Positions 1 through 8,682 of a stretch of 64,000 nt of DNA are shown here, piece after piece. Origin of the DNA: Fluviispira multicolorata (GTDB lineage Bacteria; Bdellovibrionota_B; Oligoflexia; Silvanigrellales; Silvanigrellaceae); NCBI RefSeq assembly GCF_009208585.1, contig NZ_WFLN01000006.1:434001-498000 (forward strand). Reading direction: 5' to 3'. A program made the position numbers and the translations under genes. The notes under the pieces were generated by a model, which had not been told where the DNA came from, made no database searches, and saw only the letters and a list, made by a program, of their open reading frames with translations. The first letter of the stretch is position 1. Every line of letters starts with the position of its first letter.

Positions 1-76
1 CTGTATGTCTGTTTTTGAAAATGCAGGAGTTGCATATGTAATAAGTAAAATTGAAGAAACTATTTTCAATTTCATT

Positions 77-805
77 TTATTCCTTCCATGGATAATCTGT
101 AAATATTGAATGAACACCCATATTAAACAAATCATAGGCTCTTTTTTTATCATTTACTGTATATGTTAGAACTGGATACCCTTCATTGTTTATTTCTTTT
201 ATCATTTCAAGCGTGACAATATCTTGATCAAGATTTATTGTTTGTGCCTGTACCTCTTTAGCTATTTTCTTCCAATCCGAGGGGAGTGTCTCAAATAAAG
301 CGCCAATGATCAAATCTGGATGAGTTCTTTTTGCAGTTCTTAAAGAGTCCATACTAAAACTTGAAACAAGTGGTTGAGGTAGTTCTTTTGGCCATTTTTT
401 TGCAATTGCATTGGCAATTGCAACTGCTGTTCTTTCGTCTCTATTAGGGCAAGGTTTAATTTCAATATTTGCTCCTAATTTTAATTCTTTTAACAGTAAA
501 ATTGTTTCATCAAAGGTGGGTATTTTTTCACCGCTAAAAGCTTGGTCAAACCATGCTCCTGCATCGAGTTCATTGACAACAGTCCATGGTGTTTTTGCCA
601 TAGGACCTTTGCCATTTGTAGTCCTATCAAGATCATCATCATGCATAATGACAAGAATACCATCTTCTGTTTCTTTTACGTCGAACTCAACCCATGTAGC
701 ACCCAGCTCTTTCGCTTTTCGAAATGAACTTAAGGTGTTTTCAGGTGCATATCCCTTTGCTCCACGATGTCCTATTATTCTTGGAATTTTTAAGCTGCTT
801 AACAT
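77..805 (-). CDS. Glycerophosphodiester phosphodiesterase family protein
   Basis: Hydrolyses glycerophosphodiesters to glycerol-3-phosphate and an alcohol, by family. The 242-residue protein has the GDPD signature: HRG at 13-15, PEN at 21-23, the metal-binding E40/D42 pair and H55, followed by a TIM-barrel-sized body. There is no signal peptide, so it resembles the cytosolic UgpQ type. The start follows an AGGAGA ribosome site (minus strand). It is divergent from the deacetylase-like gene at 1003. The family assignment is secure; the substrate is not. Confidence 0.9.
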   Translation of the reverse strand: MLSSLKIPRIIGHRGAKGYAPENTLSSFRKAKELGATWVEFDVKETEDGILVIMHDDDLDRTTNGKGPMAKTPWTVVNELDAGAWFDQAFSGEKIPTFDETILLLKELKLGANIEIKPCPNRDERTAVAIANAIAKKWPKELPQPLVSSFSMDSLRTAKRTHPDLIIGALFETLPSDWKKIAKEVQAQTINLDQDIVTLEMIKEINNEGYPVLTYTVNDKKRAYDLFNMGVHSIFTDYPWKE

Positions 806-826
806 AGCTTCTCCTTTAGCACTTCT

Positions 827-856
827 TTGACAGTCAGTGTAATTTAATTCTATACT
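827..856 (+). promoter_or_regulatory. Sigma70-like promoter
   Basis: TTGACA (827-832), 18-nt spacer and TATACT (851-856), close to consensus on the plus strand. It would start transcription near 863 and give a leader of about 140 nt before the gene at 1003. The assignment rests on sequence match only. Confidence 0.5.
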
Positions 857-1002
857 AAAAAAATTTTTAAAATTTACAAGTTTGTCGACACTTTTAAAAA
901 TTTTTTTATTTAAATTTGGTATGCTTCTTTTATAGGTTTTTAATTTTTGAATTGAATTTAATTTGTATTTAATTATCAGTCATAAAAGAAAGAATTATTT
1001 AT

Positions 1003-2013
1003 ATGAAAGCTTATTACAGTTCACTGCAAAAAAAACATGTTATTAAAAAAGAAGTTTATAATGGTAAGGCACATCCTTATAATGATAAAGTCAGTCGAAT
1101 TGATTCTATATTAAAAGCCTTTAGAAATGCTGGTAATTACGAAGTTGTTGTTCCAGATATTCTTCCTTATGATGCTTTGTTAAGTGTTCATGATGAAGAT
1201 TATCTTAAATTTTTAGAGTCAGCACAAAATTTAAAAAATGATGAAATTATTTGTCCTTATGTGTTTCCTTGCGATAATAGAATTTCGCGCCATGAACCCT
1301 TTATTCCTAAAAGAGCTGGATATTATTGCTTCGATGCTGGTACTTCACTCATGAACCACACTTGGAGTGCGGCAGTAGCTTCTGCAAGCGCTGCATATTC
1401 CGCTGCCATGCATACAAAAAAAACAGGCGAACCTACGTATGCCTTGTGTCGTCCACCAGGGCATCATGCATCTAAAAATATGTTTGGCGGCTACTGTTAC
1501 CTTAATAATACAGCAATTGCTGCGAAATATTTAGTGAAGTCAGGTAATGTCATGATTATTGATTTTGATTTTCACCATGGAAATGGCACACAAAGTATTT
1601 TTTACGATGCTTCAGATGTTTTCTATTTAAGTATTCATGCTCACCCTAAAATTGAATATCCTTATTTCACAGGATTTGAAGATGAAATTGGTATTGATGA
1701 CGGCGTGAATTACAATTTAAATATTCCTCTTATGCCTCTTTCTTCACCAAAAGAATATTTTATTGCTCTGCAGAAGGGAATTAAAAAGGCATTTAAAGTT
1801 ATGGATCCCGATTACATTATTCTTTCAGCCGGATTTGATATTGAAGCTGGAGATCCAATTGGTCATTTTAATATGTCGACCGATGATTTTTATATTCTTG
1901 GTAAGGAACTTCGTTCTCTAAAAAAGCCTACCATAATCTTACAAGAAGGTGGTTATTTAGTAAATGATTTAGGTAAGAATGTGGAGAGTTTTTTGAATGG
2001 ATTTCAATCTTGA
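1003..2013 (+). CDS. Histone deacetylase superfamily / acetylpolyamine amidohydrolase-like
   Basis: A zinc-dependent deacetylase of the arginase/deacetylase fold. The 336-residue protein carries the tandem His in RPPGHHA (about 150-156), the zinc and charge-relay region DFDFHHGNGTQ (His pair about 191-192), a late SAGFD with a second zinc Asp, and EGGY near the C-terminus. The N-terminus, with the conserved early HP and VHDEDYL segments, resembles acetylpolyamine amidohydrolases (AphA type) more than acetoin-utilization AcuC. The likely substrate is an acetylated polyamine or other small amine, which is an inference. It has a strong promoter candidate upstream and no clear operon partner. Confidence 0.88.
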   Translation: MKAYYSSLQKKHVIKKEVYNGKAHPYNDKVSRIDSILKAFRNAGNYEVVVPDILPYDALLSVHDEDYLKFLESAQNLKNDEIICPYVFPCDNRISRHEPFIPKRAGYYCFDAGTSLMNHTWSAAVASASAAYSAAMHTKKTGEPTYALCRPPGHHASKNMFGGYCYLNNTAIAAKYLVKSGNVMIIDFDFHHGNGTQSIFYDASDVFYLSIHAHPKIEYPYFTGFEDEIGIDDGVNYNLNIPLMPLSSPKEYFIALQKGIKKAFKVMDPDYIILSAGFDIEAGDPIGHFNMSTDDFYILGKELRSLKKPTIILQEGGYLVNDLGKNVESFLNGFQS

Positions 2014-2105
2014 TCTTTGGTGTTTCATTTTTAAATGAAGAGTTATCAAAGTGAACTTTAAAGATCATAAATCTAATTTATTTAAAGACTGATTTTTTAA
2101 TATTA

Positions 2106-2134
2106 TCTATAAATTCTAAAAATTGATTTATAGA
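2106..2134 (+). terminator. AT-rich hairpin after the deacetylase-like gene
   Basis: TCTATAAAT (2106-2114) and ATTTATAGA (2126-2134) form a perfect 9-bp stem with an 11-nt loop, followed by a short T-rich stretch. It is plausible as a weak terminator, but being all A/T it would be unstable. Confidence 0.35.
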
Positions 2135-2190
2135 ATTATTTTTGATAAATAATATGATTATTTTTTTTGTTTTTTTATGAAAGGGTTAAA

Positions 2191-2484
2191 ATGACTAAGT
2201 GTAATATTTTTTTGGTAACTTTATTTGCAGTATATTTTTGTACTTTAAGTAGTAAGGCAAGTTCAAACACATTGCTAAGAGAAGAAAAGGGAAGCAACAG
2301 TTCTATAAACTCTCTCAACGGAAAAGACGGAAAAGACGGAAAAGACGGAAAAGACGGAAAAGATATAGAGAACTCTATCTTTATAAATGGCAAAAATGGC
2401 CAAGATGGAGCTGATAATAAAGGAGGCAATGGAGGTAATGGAGGTAATGGAGGTAATGGAGGTAATGGAGGTAATGGAGAATAG
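2191..2484 (+). CDS. Small secreted GKD/GGN tandem-repeat protein
   Basis: About 97 residues from the ATG at 2191, chosen because an AAAGGG site precedes it; an upstream in-frame start at 2167 lacks one. A signal peptide of about 25 residues is followed by five GKD triplets, a second GxNGQDG segment, and a C-terminal run of GGN triplets ending at the stop. Gly at every third position recalls collagen-like and Gly-rich bacterial surface proteins, but Pro is absent, so a collagen triple helix is not assured. The protein is likely secreted and intrinsically disordered. Function unknown. Confidence 0.65.
   Translation: MTKCNIFLVTLFAVYFCTLSSKASSNTLLREEKGSNSSINSLNGKDGKDGKDGKDGKDIENSIFINGKNGQDGADNKGGNGGNGGNGGNGGNGGNGE
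2320..2364 (+). repeat. 9-bp tandem repeat, five units
   Basis: Five copies of GGAAAAGAC (the last ends in T) encode GKD x5. Near-perfect copies in phase with the reading frame suggest recent expansion by slippage. Confidence 0.9.
2422..2475 (+). repeat. 9-bp tandem repeat, six units
   Basis: Six copies of GGAGGTAAT (the first has a C variant) encode GGN x6 at the C-terminus of the secreted protein. Unit length and frame match the first array, so copy changes would keep the frame. Confidence 0.9.
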
Positions 2485-2597
2485 AAACTCTTTCTTATCT
2501 AAAAATAAGTTTTTTGATTAAAAGTTGAAAACTCTATTATAGATAAAAGTATATATTTAGTTTATTATGAGAAAATAAATTTCTTACCCCACCCCAA

Positions 2598-3092
2598 TTA
2601 AAATGGAATGTCGTCGTCAATGGGGCGAGAGTTTTTGCTAAAGGGTTGGCTATTATTAGGTGCAGAGGGAGTATACGGGCTTTCATTTGAATAATATGAG
2701 TCGTGTCCCTGTGGTTCGTTAGGTGGTGGAATGTCATTGCCGTGATCACGGTTTGCGTTTGGACTGCCACTTTCTAAAAACTGCATATTATTTGCTACGA
2801 TTTCTGTTGTGTAACGTTTTTGACCTTGTTGATCTTGCCATGAGCGTGTTTGCAGTTTGCCTTCGATATAAACCATTCGACCTTTTCTTAGATACTTATG
2901 TGCAAGTTCTGCTTGTCTACCCCAAAGAACGACGCGGTGCCACTCGGTTCTTTCTTCTTTATTGCCATCTTTTGTCCACGATTCGCTTGTGGCAATATTT
3001 AAGGTACAAACCTGCTGTCCACCAGCTGTACTCCTAATTTCTGGCTCTTGCCCGAGTCTGCCAACAAGAATGACTTTATTCACACCAGACAT
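2598..3092 (-). CDS. ssb: Single-stranded DNA-binding protein
   Basis: Binds ssDNA in replication, repair and recombination. The 164-residue protein starts [14 protein letters not shown], the usual SSB beginning. An OB-fold spans about residues 4-105, followed by a low-complexity Asn/Ser/Pro linker and an acidic tip DDDIPF at the C-terminus that recruits partner proteins. The start at 3092 was chosen over an upstream in-frame ATG (3149) because of family length and an AGGAG site just upstream. It is divergent from lpxC. Confidence 0.96.
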   Translation of the reverse strand: MSGVNKVILVGRLGQEPEIRSTAGGQQVCTLNIATSESWTKDGNKEERTEWHRVVLWGRQAELAHKYLRKGRMVYIEGKLQTRSWQDQQGQKRYTTEIVANNMQFLESGSPNANRDHGNDIPPPNEPQGHDSYYSNESPYTPSAPNNSQPFSKNSRPIDDDIPF

Positions 3093-3496
3093 AAAAAACT
3101 CCTCAAAGTGTCCAAATAAAATGAATGGGAAACTATTTTGCCCACCCAATAGGCTTATATTGAGTGTATTCGAGCGTCAATTGCTGAAAGAGGCAATGTA
3201 TTATTTCATGTCTATTGACCAGTTAGTGAGCAGTTGATTTTGCTTATAAAAATGTCAAAAAAGTAACTGCAAAATAATACTATATTATTTAAAAAAACAC
3301 TGGATGATATGATAAAAAATCCGATATAGTTTGGTAATGGAACGTAGATGTTTTCCATTGTACCTGACTTGCTGTCATTTCATAAAAATGCTAGCCAATG
3401 GTGCTACATGGTTATTCGTCTTTTTGTTTGTTTGTATAAATCATGTGCTATTTGCATTATTAATGCTACTATGTTTGGGATCTTAACGGAGAAAGT
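3093..3496. other. Divergent ssb/lpxC intergenic region
   Basis: About 400 bases without a supported gene. It should hold the divergent ssb and lpxC promoters. One imperfect inverted repeat is visible at 3333-3364 (AATGGAA against TTCCATT with flanking GGT/ACC). No LexA-type site that I could recognise. Confidence 0.5.
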
Positions 3497-4462
3497 ATGC
3501 TTAACTTTCAAAGAACTCTAAAACGTTCCGTCTCTTTTTCTGGTGTTGGGGTTCACTCAGGAAGTGTTATTTCTGTGGAAATTCGACCTGCTTCTGCAAA
3601 CACGGGTTTTGTTTTTCAACGCACTGATCTTCCAAATAAACCTTATATTAAAGCCGATGTAAATTCTGTTTTTGACACAACTTTAGCAACACGAATTGGC
3701 TCTCTCGAAGCAAGTGTTTCAACAATAGAGCACCTTATGGCAGCTTTTTTTGGATTTGGTATTGATAATGCAATTATTTCTATAAATAATAGTGAAATGC
3801 CAATTTTAGATGGTTCTTCTGTCCCTTTCTTAACTCTTTTTGATGAAGTGGGCATTGAAGTTTTAAAAGAACCTAGAAAAGTTGTTGTGATTGAAAAAGT
3901 CATTGAAGTTGTTGACGAAAAGAATCCATCCCGTTTTATACGGGTTGAACCATCAAAAAAACCACTTATTTCTTATGTTATAGATTTTGCAGGTGCAGCT
4001 GCAATTGGTCGTCAGAGTATTTCCATGAATTACACGGCGAAAGCTTTTTGTGAAGAGTTTTCATTTGCAAGGACTTTTTGCCTAAAAGAAGATATCGATT
4101 ATATGCATTCAAGGGGGCTTGCTAAAGGCGGGTCGATGGAAAATGCAATTGTAGTTTCGAAGACCGAAGGCGTAATGAACAGACAAGGGCTCCGCAACGA
4201 TCAAGAGTTTGTAAAACATAAGACGCTTGACTGCATTGGCGACCTTCACATGCTTGGTATGCCTATTTTAGGCCATGTTATTGCTCACAAAGCTGGTCAT
4301 GATTTACATAATAAGCTTGCCCGCGCTATATTAGCTGAGGTTTCTTGTCGTTCGATTTTTGTTCCTTCTGCAAAAGAAGCAGCACGCCTCAAAGCTCTTT
4401 TATCTTTTCCAAAATCTCTTTCAGAAATTGAAAGAAACTTGATTGGCCTTGCAATTGGTTAA
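3497..4462 (+). CDS. lpxC: UDP-3-O-acyl-N-acetylglucosamine deacetylase
   Basis: Catalyses the committed step of lipid A synthesis, removing acetate from UDP-3-O-acyl-GlcNAc in the cytosol. The 321-residue length is typical. The start MLNFQRTLKRSVSFSGVGVHSG is the classic LpxC N-terminus. Zinc ligands are His79 in TIEHLMAA and the His/Asp of the HKTLDCIGDLHMLG segment; a later HKAGHDLHN supplies the catalytic His. A GGAGAAAG site precedes the ATG. Its presence implies an LPS-bearing outer membrane. It is monocistronic, with a terminator after it. Confidence 0.97.
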   Translation: MLNFQRTLKRSVSFSGVGVHSGSVISVEIRPASANTGFVFQRTDLPNKPYIKADVNSVFDTTLATRIGSLEASVSTIEHLMAAFFGFGIDNAIISINNSEMPILDGSSVPFLTLFDEVGIEVLKEPRKVVVIEKVIEVVDEKNPSRFIRVEPSKKPLISYVIDFAGAAAIGRQSISMNYTAKAFCEEFSFARTFCLKEDIDYMHSRGLAKGGSMENAIVVSKTEGVMNRQGLRNDQEFVKHKTLDCIGDLHMLGMPILGHVIAHKAGHDLHNKLARAILAEVSCRSIFVPSAKEAARLKALLSFPKSLSEIERNLIGLAIG

Positions 4463-4483
4463 AAAACAACTAAAGCTTTGACG

Positions 4484-4525
4484 AGACAGCATCATATGAT
4501 GATTTTATGATGCTGTCTGTTTTTC
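4484..4525 (+). terminator. Rho-independent terminator after lpxC
   Basis: AGACAGCATCAT (4484-4495) pairs with ATGATGCTGTCT (4507-4518), a perfect 12-bp stem with an 11-nt loop, followed by GTTTTTCT. Confidence 0.85.
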
Positions 4526-4666
4526 TAATGATTGTCTTTTTAATTTATAATAAATATAACTTTTTGCTTATTGACTCTCTTCCGTTCAAGGTTAAGTTTT
4601 CAACCGCAACCTTGTCACCCCCTGTCGACGTCACTGATCTCGGCAGAGCTCTGGAGTAATTTTAAG

Positions 4667-5794
4667 ATGGCTACAAAACGCGATTATTACGAAATTTTAC
4701 AAGTCTCAAAGTCTGCCTCCGCAGATGAAATTAAGAAATCTTATCGAAAGCTTGCTGTCCAATATCACCCAGATAGAAATCCTGGGGACAAAGCGGCTGA
4801 AGAGAAGTTTAAAGAAGCGGCTGAAGCCTATGAGGTATTGAGCGATGCCTCTAAACGTCAACGCTACGATCAATTCGGGCACGCTGGTCTCAATGCGGGC
4901 GGCTTTGGAGGAGGATCTGGTTTTGGCAACGTAGACGACGTTTTCGAACATTTTGGCTCTATTTTTGAAGATCTTTTTGGTATGGGCGGCTCAAGCAGAC
5001 GCGGTGGCGGTGGAAACAGGGCACGTAAGGGAGGTGATCTCCGTTATGATCTTAGAGTTTCATTCAAAGAATCTGTTCTTGGAACTGAGAAAAAAATTCA
5101 AATTCCACGCAAATCATCTTGTGGAACCTGTGAAGGATCTGGTGCCGCTAAAGGAACAAAGCCTGTAACATGTTCGACCTGTCGTGGACAAGGTCAGGTT
5201 GCCGTTCAGCAAGGATTTTTCACTTATGCTTCCACTTGTCCTGATTGTAATGGAAATGGAAAGCGTATTGCGACTCCATGTGGAGATTGCAAAGGTTCTG
5301 GTTTCCAAACAAAATCAAGTAATATTAATGTAAAAATTCCTGCAGGAATTGACACGGGTATGCGTTTGCGTGTGAGTGGTGAAGGAGAAGGTGGTGTAAA
5401 TGGTGGACCAGCTGGCGATCTTTATGTCTTTATTGAAGTAGAGCTAAACCATCTCTTTAAGCGTGAAGAGTTTGATCTTGTGTACTCTCTAAAAGTTGGG
5501 GTAGCACAAGCAATTCTTGGCACAGAAGTTATGATTGACTGTTTTGAAGAAGAGCCTCGTAAAATTGAAATTCCTGCTGGCATTCAACCAGGACAAAGAC
5601 TTGTTGTGCATGGGGCGGGTATTCCAAAGCTTGAAAAATATGGTAGGGGCAAAGGCGATCTCATTATTGAAGTACATGTGGAAATCCCAACAAAAATAAA
5701 TAAAGAAGCTGAAGAACATCTTAGAGCATTTGCGCTAAAAATGGGACAAAATGTGAAAAATAGCAATGGCTTCTTTGACAAAATATTTGGATAA
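4667..5794 (+). CDS. dnaJ: Chaperone DnaJ
   Basis: Hsp40 co-chaperone that stimulates DnaK. The J domain starts at the [12 protein letters not shown]-terminus and has YHPDRNPGD with the essential HPD. A Gly/Phe-rich region follows, then four CxxCxGxG zinc repeats ([32 protein letters not shown]) and the C-terminal substrate-binding domains; 375 residues in all. The ATG at 4667 has a GGAG site and fits the family start; the longer frame from 4571 adds an unrelated extension. cysS begins 9 bases after the stop. No CIRCE element was seen upstream. Confidence 0.97.
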   Translation: MATKRDYYEILQVSKSASADEIKKSYRKLAVQYHPDRNPGDKAAEEKFKEAAEAYEVLSDASKRQRYDQFGHAGLNAGGFGGGSGFGNVDDVFEHFGSIFEDLFGMGGSSRRGGGGNRARKGGDLRYDLRVSFKESVLGTEKKIQIPRKSSCGTCEGSGAAKGTKPVTCSTCRGQGQVAVQQGFFTYASTCPDCNGNGKRIATPCGDCKGSGFQTKSSNINVKIPAGIDTGMRLRVSGEGEGGVNGGPAGDLYVFIEVELNHLFKREEFDLVYSLKVGVAQAILGTEVMIDCFEEEPRKIEIPAGIQPGQRLVVHGAGIPKLEKYGRGKGDLIIEVHVEIPTKINKEAEEHLRAFALKMGQNVKNSNGFFDKIFG

Positions 5795-5803
5795 AATAAT
5801 ACC

Positions 5804-7282
5804 ATGGCAATACAATTTTTTAATACGCTTTCTGGAAAAAAAGAACCTTTTAAATCTCTTCAAAATGGAAAAGTAACAATGTATTGCTGTGGTGTGACTC
5901 CTTATGGAAACACTCACATTGGACACAGTCGCACATTTTTTTCTTATGATTTATTGTATCGTACATTAAAAGATCAAGATATTGATGTGGCCTGGGCTCG
6001 TAATATTACAGATGTTGATGATAAAATAATTAATAAAGCAAATAATGAAAATGTTTCTTGCTCACAAATAGTTTCTCGTTATATTTCAGAACAAAATGAA
6101 ATGCTCGAACTCTTTAATTTAATCCGTCCACAGCATGAGCCTAAGGTAACAGAAACAATTCCTGAAATTATTAACCTTATCGAAAATCTTATTCAAAAAG
6201 AATATGCATACGTTTCTAAATCAGGTGTTTATTATCGTGTGCGTAAGTTTGATGAGTATGGTAAATTAAGTAAAAATAAAATAAATGATCTCAAAGTAGG
6301 TGCACGTATTGAAGTAGATGAGGCAAAAGAAGATGCGCTTGATTTTGCTTTATGGAAATTTGCCAAAGTGGGAGAAATTTTTTGGTCCTCTCCGTGGGGA
6401 GATGGTCGTCCTGGGTGGCACGTTGAATGTTCAGCCATGATTCACTCTTTATTTGGAGATTCTATCGACATTCATATGGGTGGAAGAGATCTTATTTTTC
6501 CTCATCACGAGGCTGAAATAGCTCAATCGGAAGGTGCTTCAGGCAAACCTCTAGCAAGCACTTGGTTGCACGCTGGAATGGTCACTTTGTATGGCGAAAA
6601 AATGAGTAAAAGCACAAATCATTTTGTTGCTATCAAAGATTTTTTGTCTAAATATCCTTCTGAAGTTTTGCGTTTGGTATTTCTATCTGTTTCCTATGGT
6701 CAGCCACTTGATTTTACCTTTGAGCTCACAACAGAAAATTTAAAAAAACTAGCAAGGCTTTATCGGTTTGTTTCGTTGGTTGACAGTTATGCTGAGCAAA
6801 CAAATTTAAATCCTTCCTTAAAAGAATTTGATGGAGTTATTTTTGCAGAATTATCTAATCTTTCTTTCAAAATGAAAGAATTTTTAGCTGATGATTTAAA
6901 TAGCAATGGTGCACTTGCTACATTTTTTGATTTTATTAAAGGTGTCAATACACAGCTTGCTAGACTTGAAAAATTAGGTCAAAAACTAAGAAGAGAAGAC
7001 AGTGTTTTATTGAAAACAAAATGGCCTGAATTTAAAAATTGGATTAAAAATGCTTTAGGTTTACTAGTCGATGAACCTAAAATATTTTTCGAAAATTTAC
7101 GAAAATATAATTTAGGTTCCGAAATTTCTGCAGAGGATATTGAATTAAAAATTCAAGAAAGAACTAAAGCTAGAAGCAATAAAGACTGGATAAAATCTGA
7201 TGCAATACGTGATGAGCTGCTTGCTCAAGGGGTACAAATCCAAGATTCACCGTCAGGCACGAAATGGATTGTATTAATTTAG
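5804..7282 (+). CDS. cysS: Cysteinyl-tRNA synthetase
   Basis: Charges tRNA-Cys with cysteine. This is a class I synthetase of 492 residues with HIGH at 38-41 and KMSKS at about 266-270. The zinc-binding residues sit in the YCCGVTPYG, WHVECSAM and FPHHEAEIAQSE segments, and an anticodon-binding helical C-terminus is present. It probably shares a transcript with dnaJ. Confidence 0.97.
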   Translation: MAIQFFNTLSGKKEPFKSLQNGKVTMYCCGVTPYGNTHIGHSRTFFSYDLLYRTLKDQDIDVAWARNITDVDDKIINKANNENVSCSQIVSRYISEQNEMLELFNLIRPQHEPKVTETIPEIINLIENLIQKEYAYVSKSGVYYRVRKFDEYGKLSKNKINDLKVGARIEVDEAKEDALDFALWKFAKVGEIFWSSPWGDGRPGWHVECSAMIHSLFGDSIDIHMGGRDLIFPHHEAEIAQSEGASGKPLASTWLHAGMVTLYGEKMSKSTNHFVAIKDFLSKYPSEVLRLVFLSVSYGQPLDFTFELTTENLKKLARLYRFVSLVDSYAEQTNLNPSLKEFDGVIFAELSNLSFKMKEFLADDLNSNGALATFFDFIKGVNTQLARLEKLGQKLRREDSVLLKTKWPEFKNWIKNALGLLVDEPKIFFENLRKYNLGSEISAEDIELKIQERTKARSNKDWIKSDAIRDELLAQGVQIQDSPSGTKWIVLI

Positions 7283-7300
7283 AAATAGTTTTAAAAAAAA

Positions 7301-7327
7301 ACGCTTTCAATTGAAAGCGTTTTTTTT
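7301..7327 (+). terminator. Rho-independent terminator after cysS
   Basis: ACGCTTTC and GAAAGCGT pair around an AATT loop, followed by at least seven T; the A-run upstream can extend the stem. Confidence 0.9.
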
Positions 7328-7366
7328 ATGGATTTTTTTTAAATAACTTGAATGAAATGAGGAAAA

Positions 7367-8539
7367 ATGAAAGCATTTATTAAATATTCTTGTCTTATTT
7401 CTATTTTATTTACTGTAACAAAAGCTTTTACTACTTTTTCAATTATAGCGATTGATACAGAGACAAAAGAGTTTGGTTCTGCAATGGCAACAAGTATTCA
7501 CTTGAATCAAGAATTTTTAAAGGAAACTGAGGCAAGTATTATACCATTAAAATTCATTGATTCCTTTAGTGAGTATTCCATACATGGATATAGTCCTCAG
7601 ATGGGGATAATACATATGCAGGGTTTAGTAGATAATATGTATAATGTAGATATGCTTGAAGACTCTCTTAAGCAGATGAAAAATGGACAGAGTGCAAATC
7701 AAATTCTAGACAAACTATTAGAAGTAGAAATTGAAGATTCTCTAACAAATGAAAAAAAGAAATTTAAAAATGAACGTCAATTTTTAATATTAACTCATAA
7801 TAAAATTACAGGAAATATAGATAAAGCCGCGTACTCTGACTCAATGCTAAGTGTTGATTATAATTCTTTAACAGGAAAAACTAGTGATTCACGTTATCAC
7901 TATGTCATTGCCGGAAATAGGCTAACTGGAATAGATGTTTTGAATGCTTTAGAAAATGGATTTAAAGAAACAAGCGGCGATTTATCTCAGAAATTATTAG
8001 GTGCTCTGCTTGAGGTAAGGAAAAAAAATGGATTTGGCGATAAAGATTCGATAAATAAATATAAAACTTCATCAAACTTTTCTTTCTTAAAAATCTACAA
8101 AAATCAGGATAAAATAAAGAATATTGTAGTTTATAGTGTGCCCAATGGGACAAGCACTGCTGATGCCATCGACAAACTTATTGAAGTGAATCAGTTTAGA
8201 GTCGTTGCAGATAATAACATTGATGAAAATACGATAACTTTTGAGAATAAAGATTATGGTAAATTGAAAATAGCTACTAAAACTAAAAATTATGGTGAAG
8301 AAAATATTCTTGCTCAAGGAGAAAAGAGAACGTATTTAACAAGTGATATAGAAATTTTTTCTAATGAATCTCAGCCTTATATATTAGGTTCATGGATGCC
8401 TTTAAATTTAATTTTTAATCATTCGCGACAAATTTCTTGTGCTGCTGAGCAAGATTTCCGATTAGGTGGTAAAGTGACAGTGACCTTTTCGAAAGGAAAG
8501 TGTTCTGTATATTATTCAAATATTTCCACTCATGATTAA
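7367..8539 (+). CDS. Secreted DUF1028-like (Ntn-hydrolase-like) protein
   Basis: A 390-residue protein with a signal peptide of about 20 residues ending near TKAFT. The mature start, TTFSIIAIDTETKEFGSAM, resembles the DUF1028 family (N-terminal-nucleophile-hydrolase-like), where a Thr or Ser at the mature N-terminus is expected. The last 100 residues are an added, unrecognised beta-rich segment. It stands alone between terminators. Role unknown; the secreted location is the firmest inference. Confidence 0.6.
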   Translation: MKAFIKYSCLISILFTVTKAFTTFSIIAIDTETKEFGSAMATSIHLNQEFLKETEASIIPLKFIDSFSEYSIHGYSPQMGIIHMQGLVDNMYNVDMLEDSLKQMKNGQSANQILDKLLEVEIEDSLTNEKKKFKNERQFLILTHNKITGNIDKAAYSDSMLSVDYNSLTGKTSDSRYHYVIAGNRLTGIDVLNALENGFKETSGDLSQKLLGALLEVRKKNGFGDKDSINKYKTSSNFSFLKIYKNQDKIKNIVVYSVPNGTSTADAIDKLIEVNQFRVVADNNIDENTITFENKDYGKLKIATKTKNYGEENILAQGEKRTYLTSDIEIFSNESQPYILGSWMPLNLIFNHSRQISCAAEQDFRLGGKVTVTFSKGKCSVYYSNISTHD

Positions 8540-8682
8540 ATAATAAGACGTTTTATTTATATAAATTAAGTGCTTACTCAGTTTAATTTTTATAAGAGTC
8601 ATAAAAATGTTGATCTCAATTTTAAAATAATGATACAAAATAGTGTGATTTTAAAATTGAATAAAACTTTGGGGACTTTTAA

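Noticed and set aside
1..109. Short open frame at the left edge reading into the GDPD gene from the plus strand
   Set aside because: It is open from the window edge and ends inside the convergent gene. It could be the tail of a neighbouring gene, but about 35 codons are too few to recognise.
411..830. 139-codon plus-strand frame
   Set aside because: Lies antisense to the well-supported GDPD gene and has no family features.
3333..3364. Imperfect inverted repeat between ssb and lpxC as a LexA/SOS box
   Set aside because: The half-sites do not match known SOS boxes; kept only as an unassigned repeat in the intergenic description.
4526..4666. Heat-shock operator (CIRCE or sigma32 promoter) upstream of dnaJ
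   Set aside because: No TTAGCACTC/GAGTGCTAA repeat and no good match to the sigma32 consensus was found.
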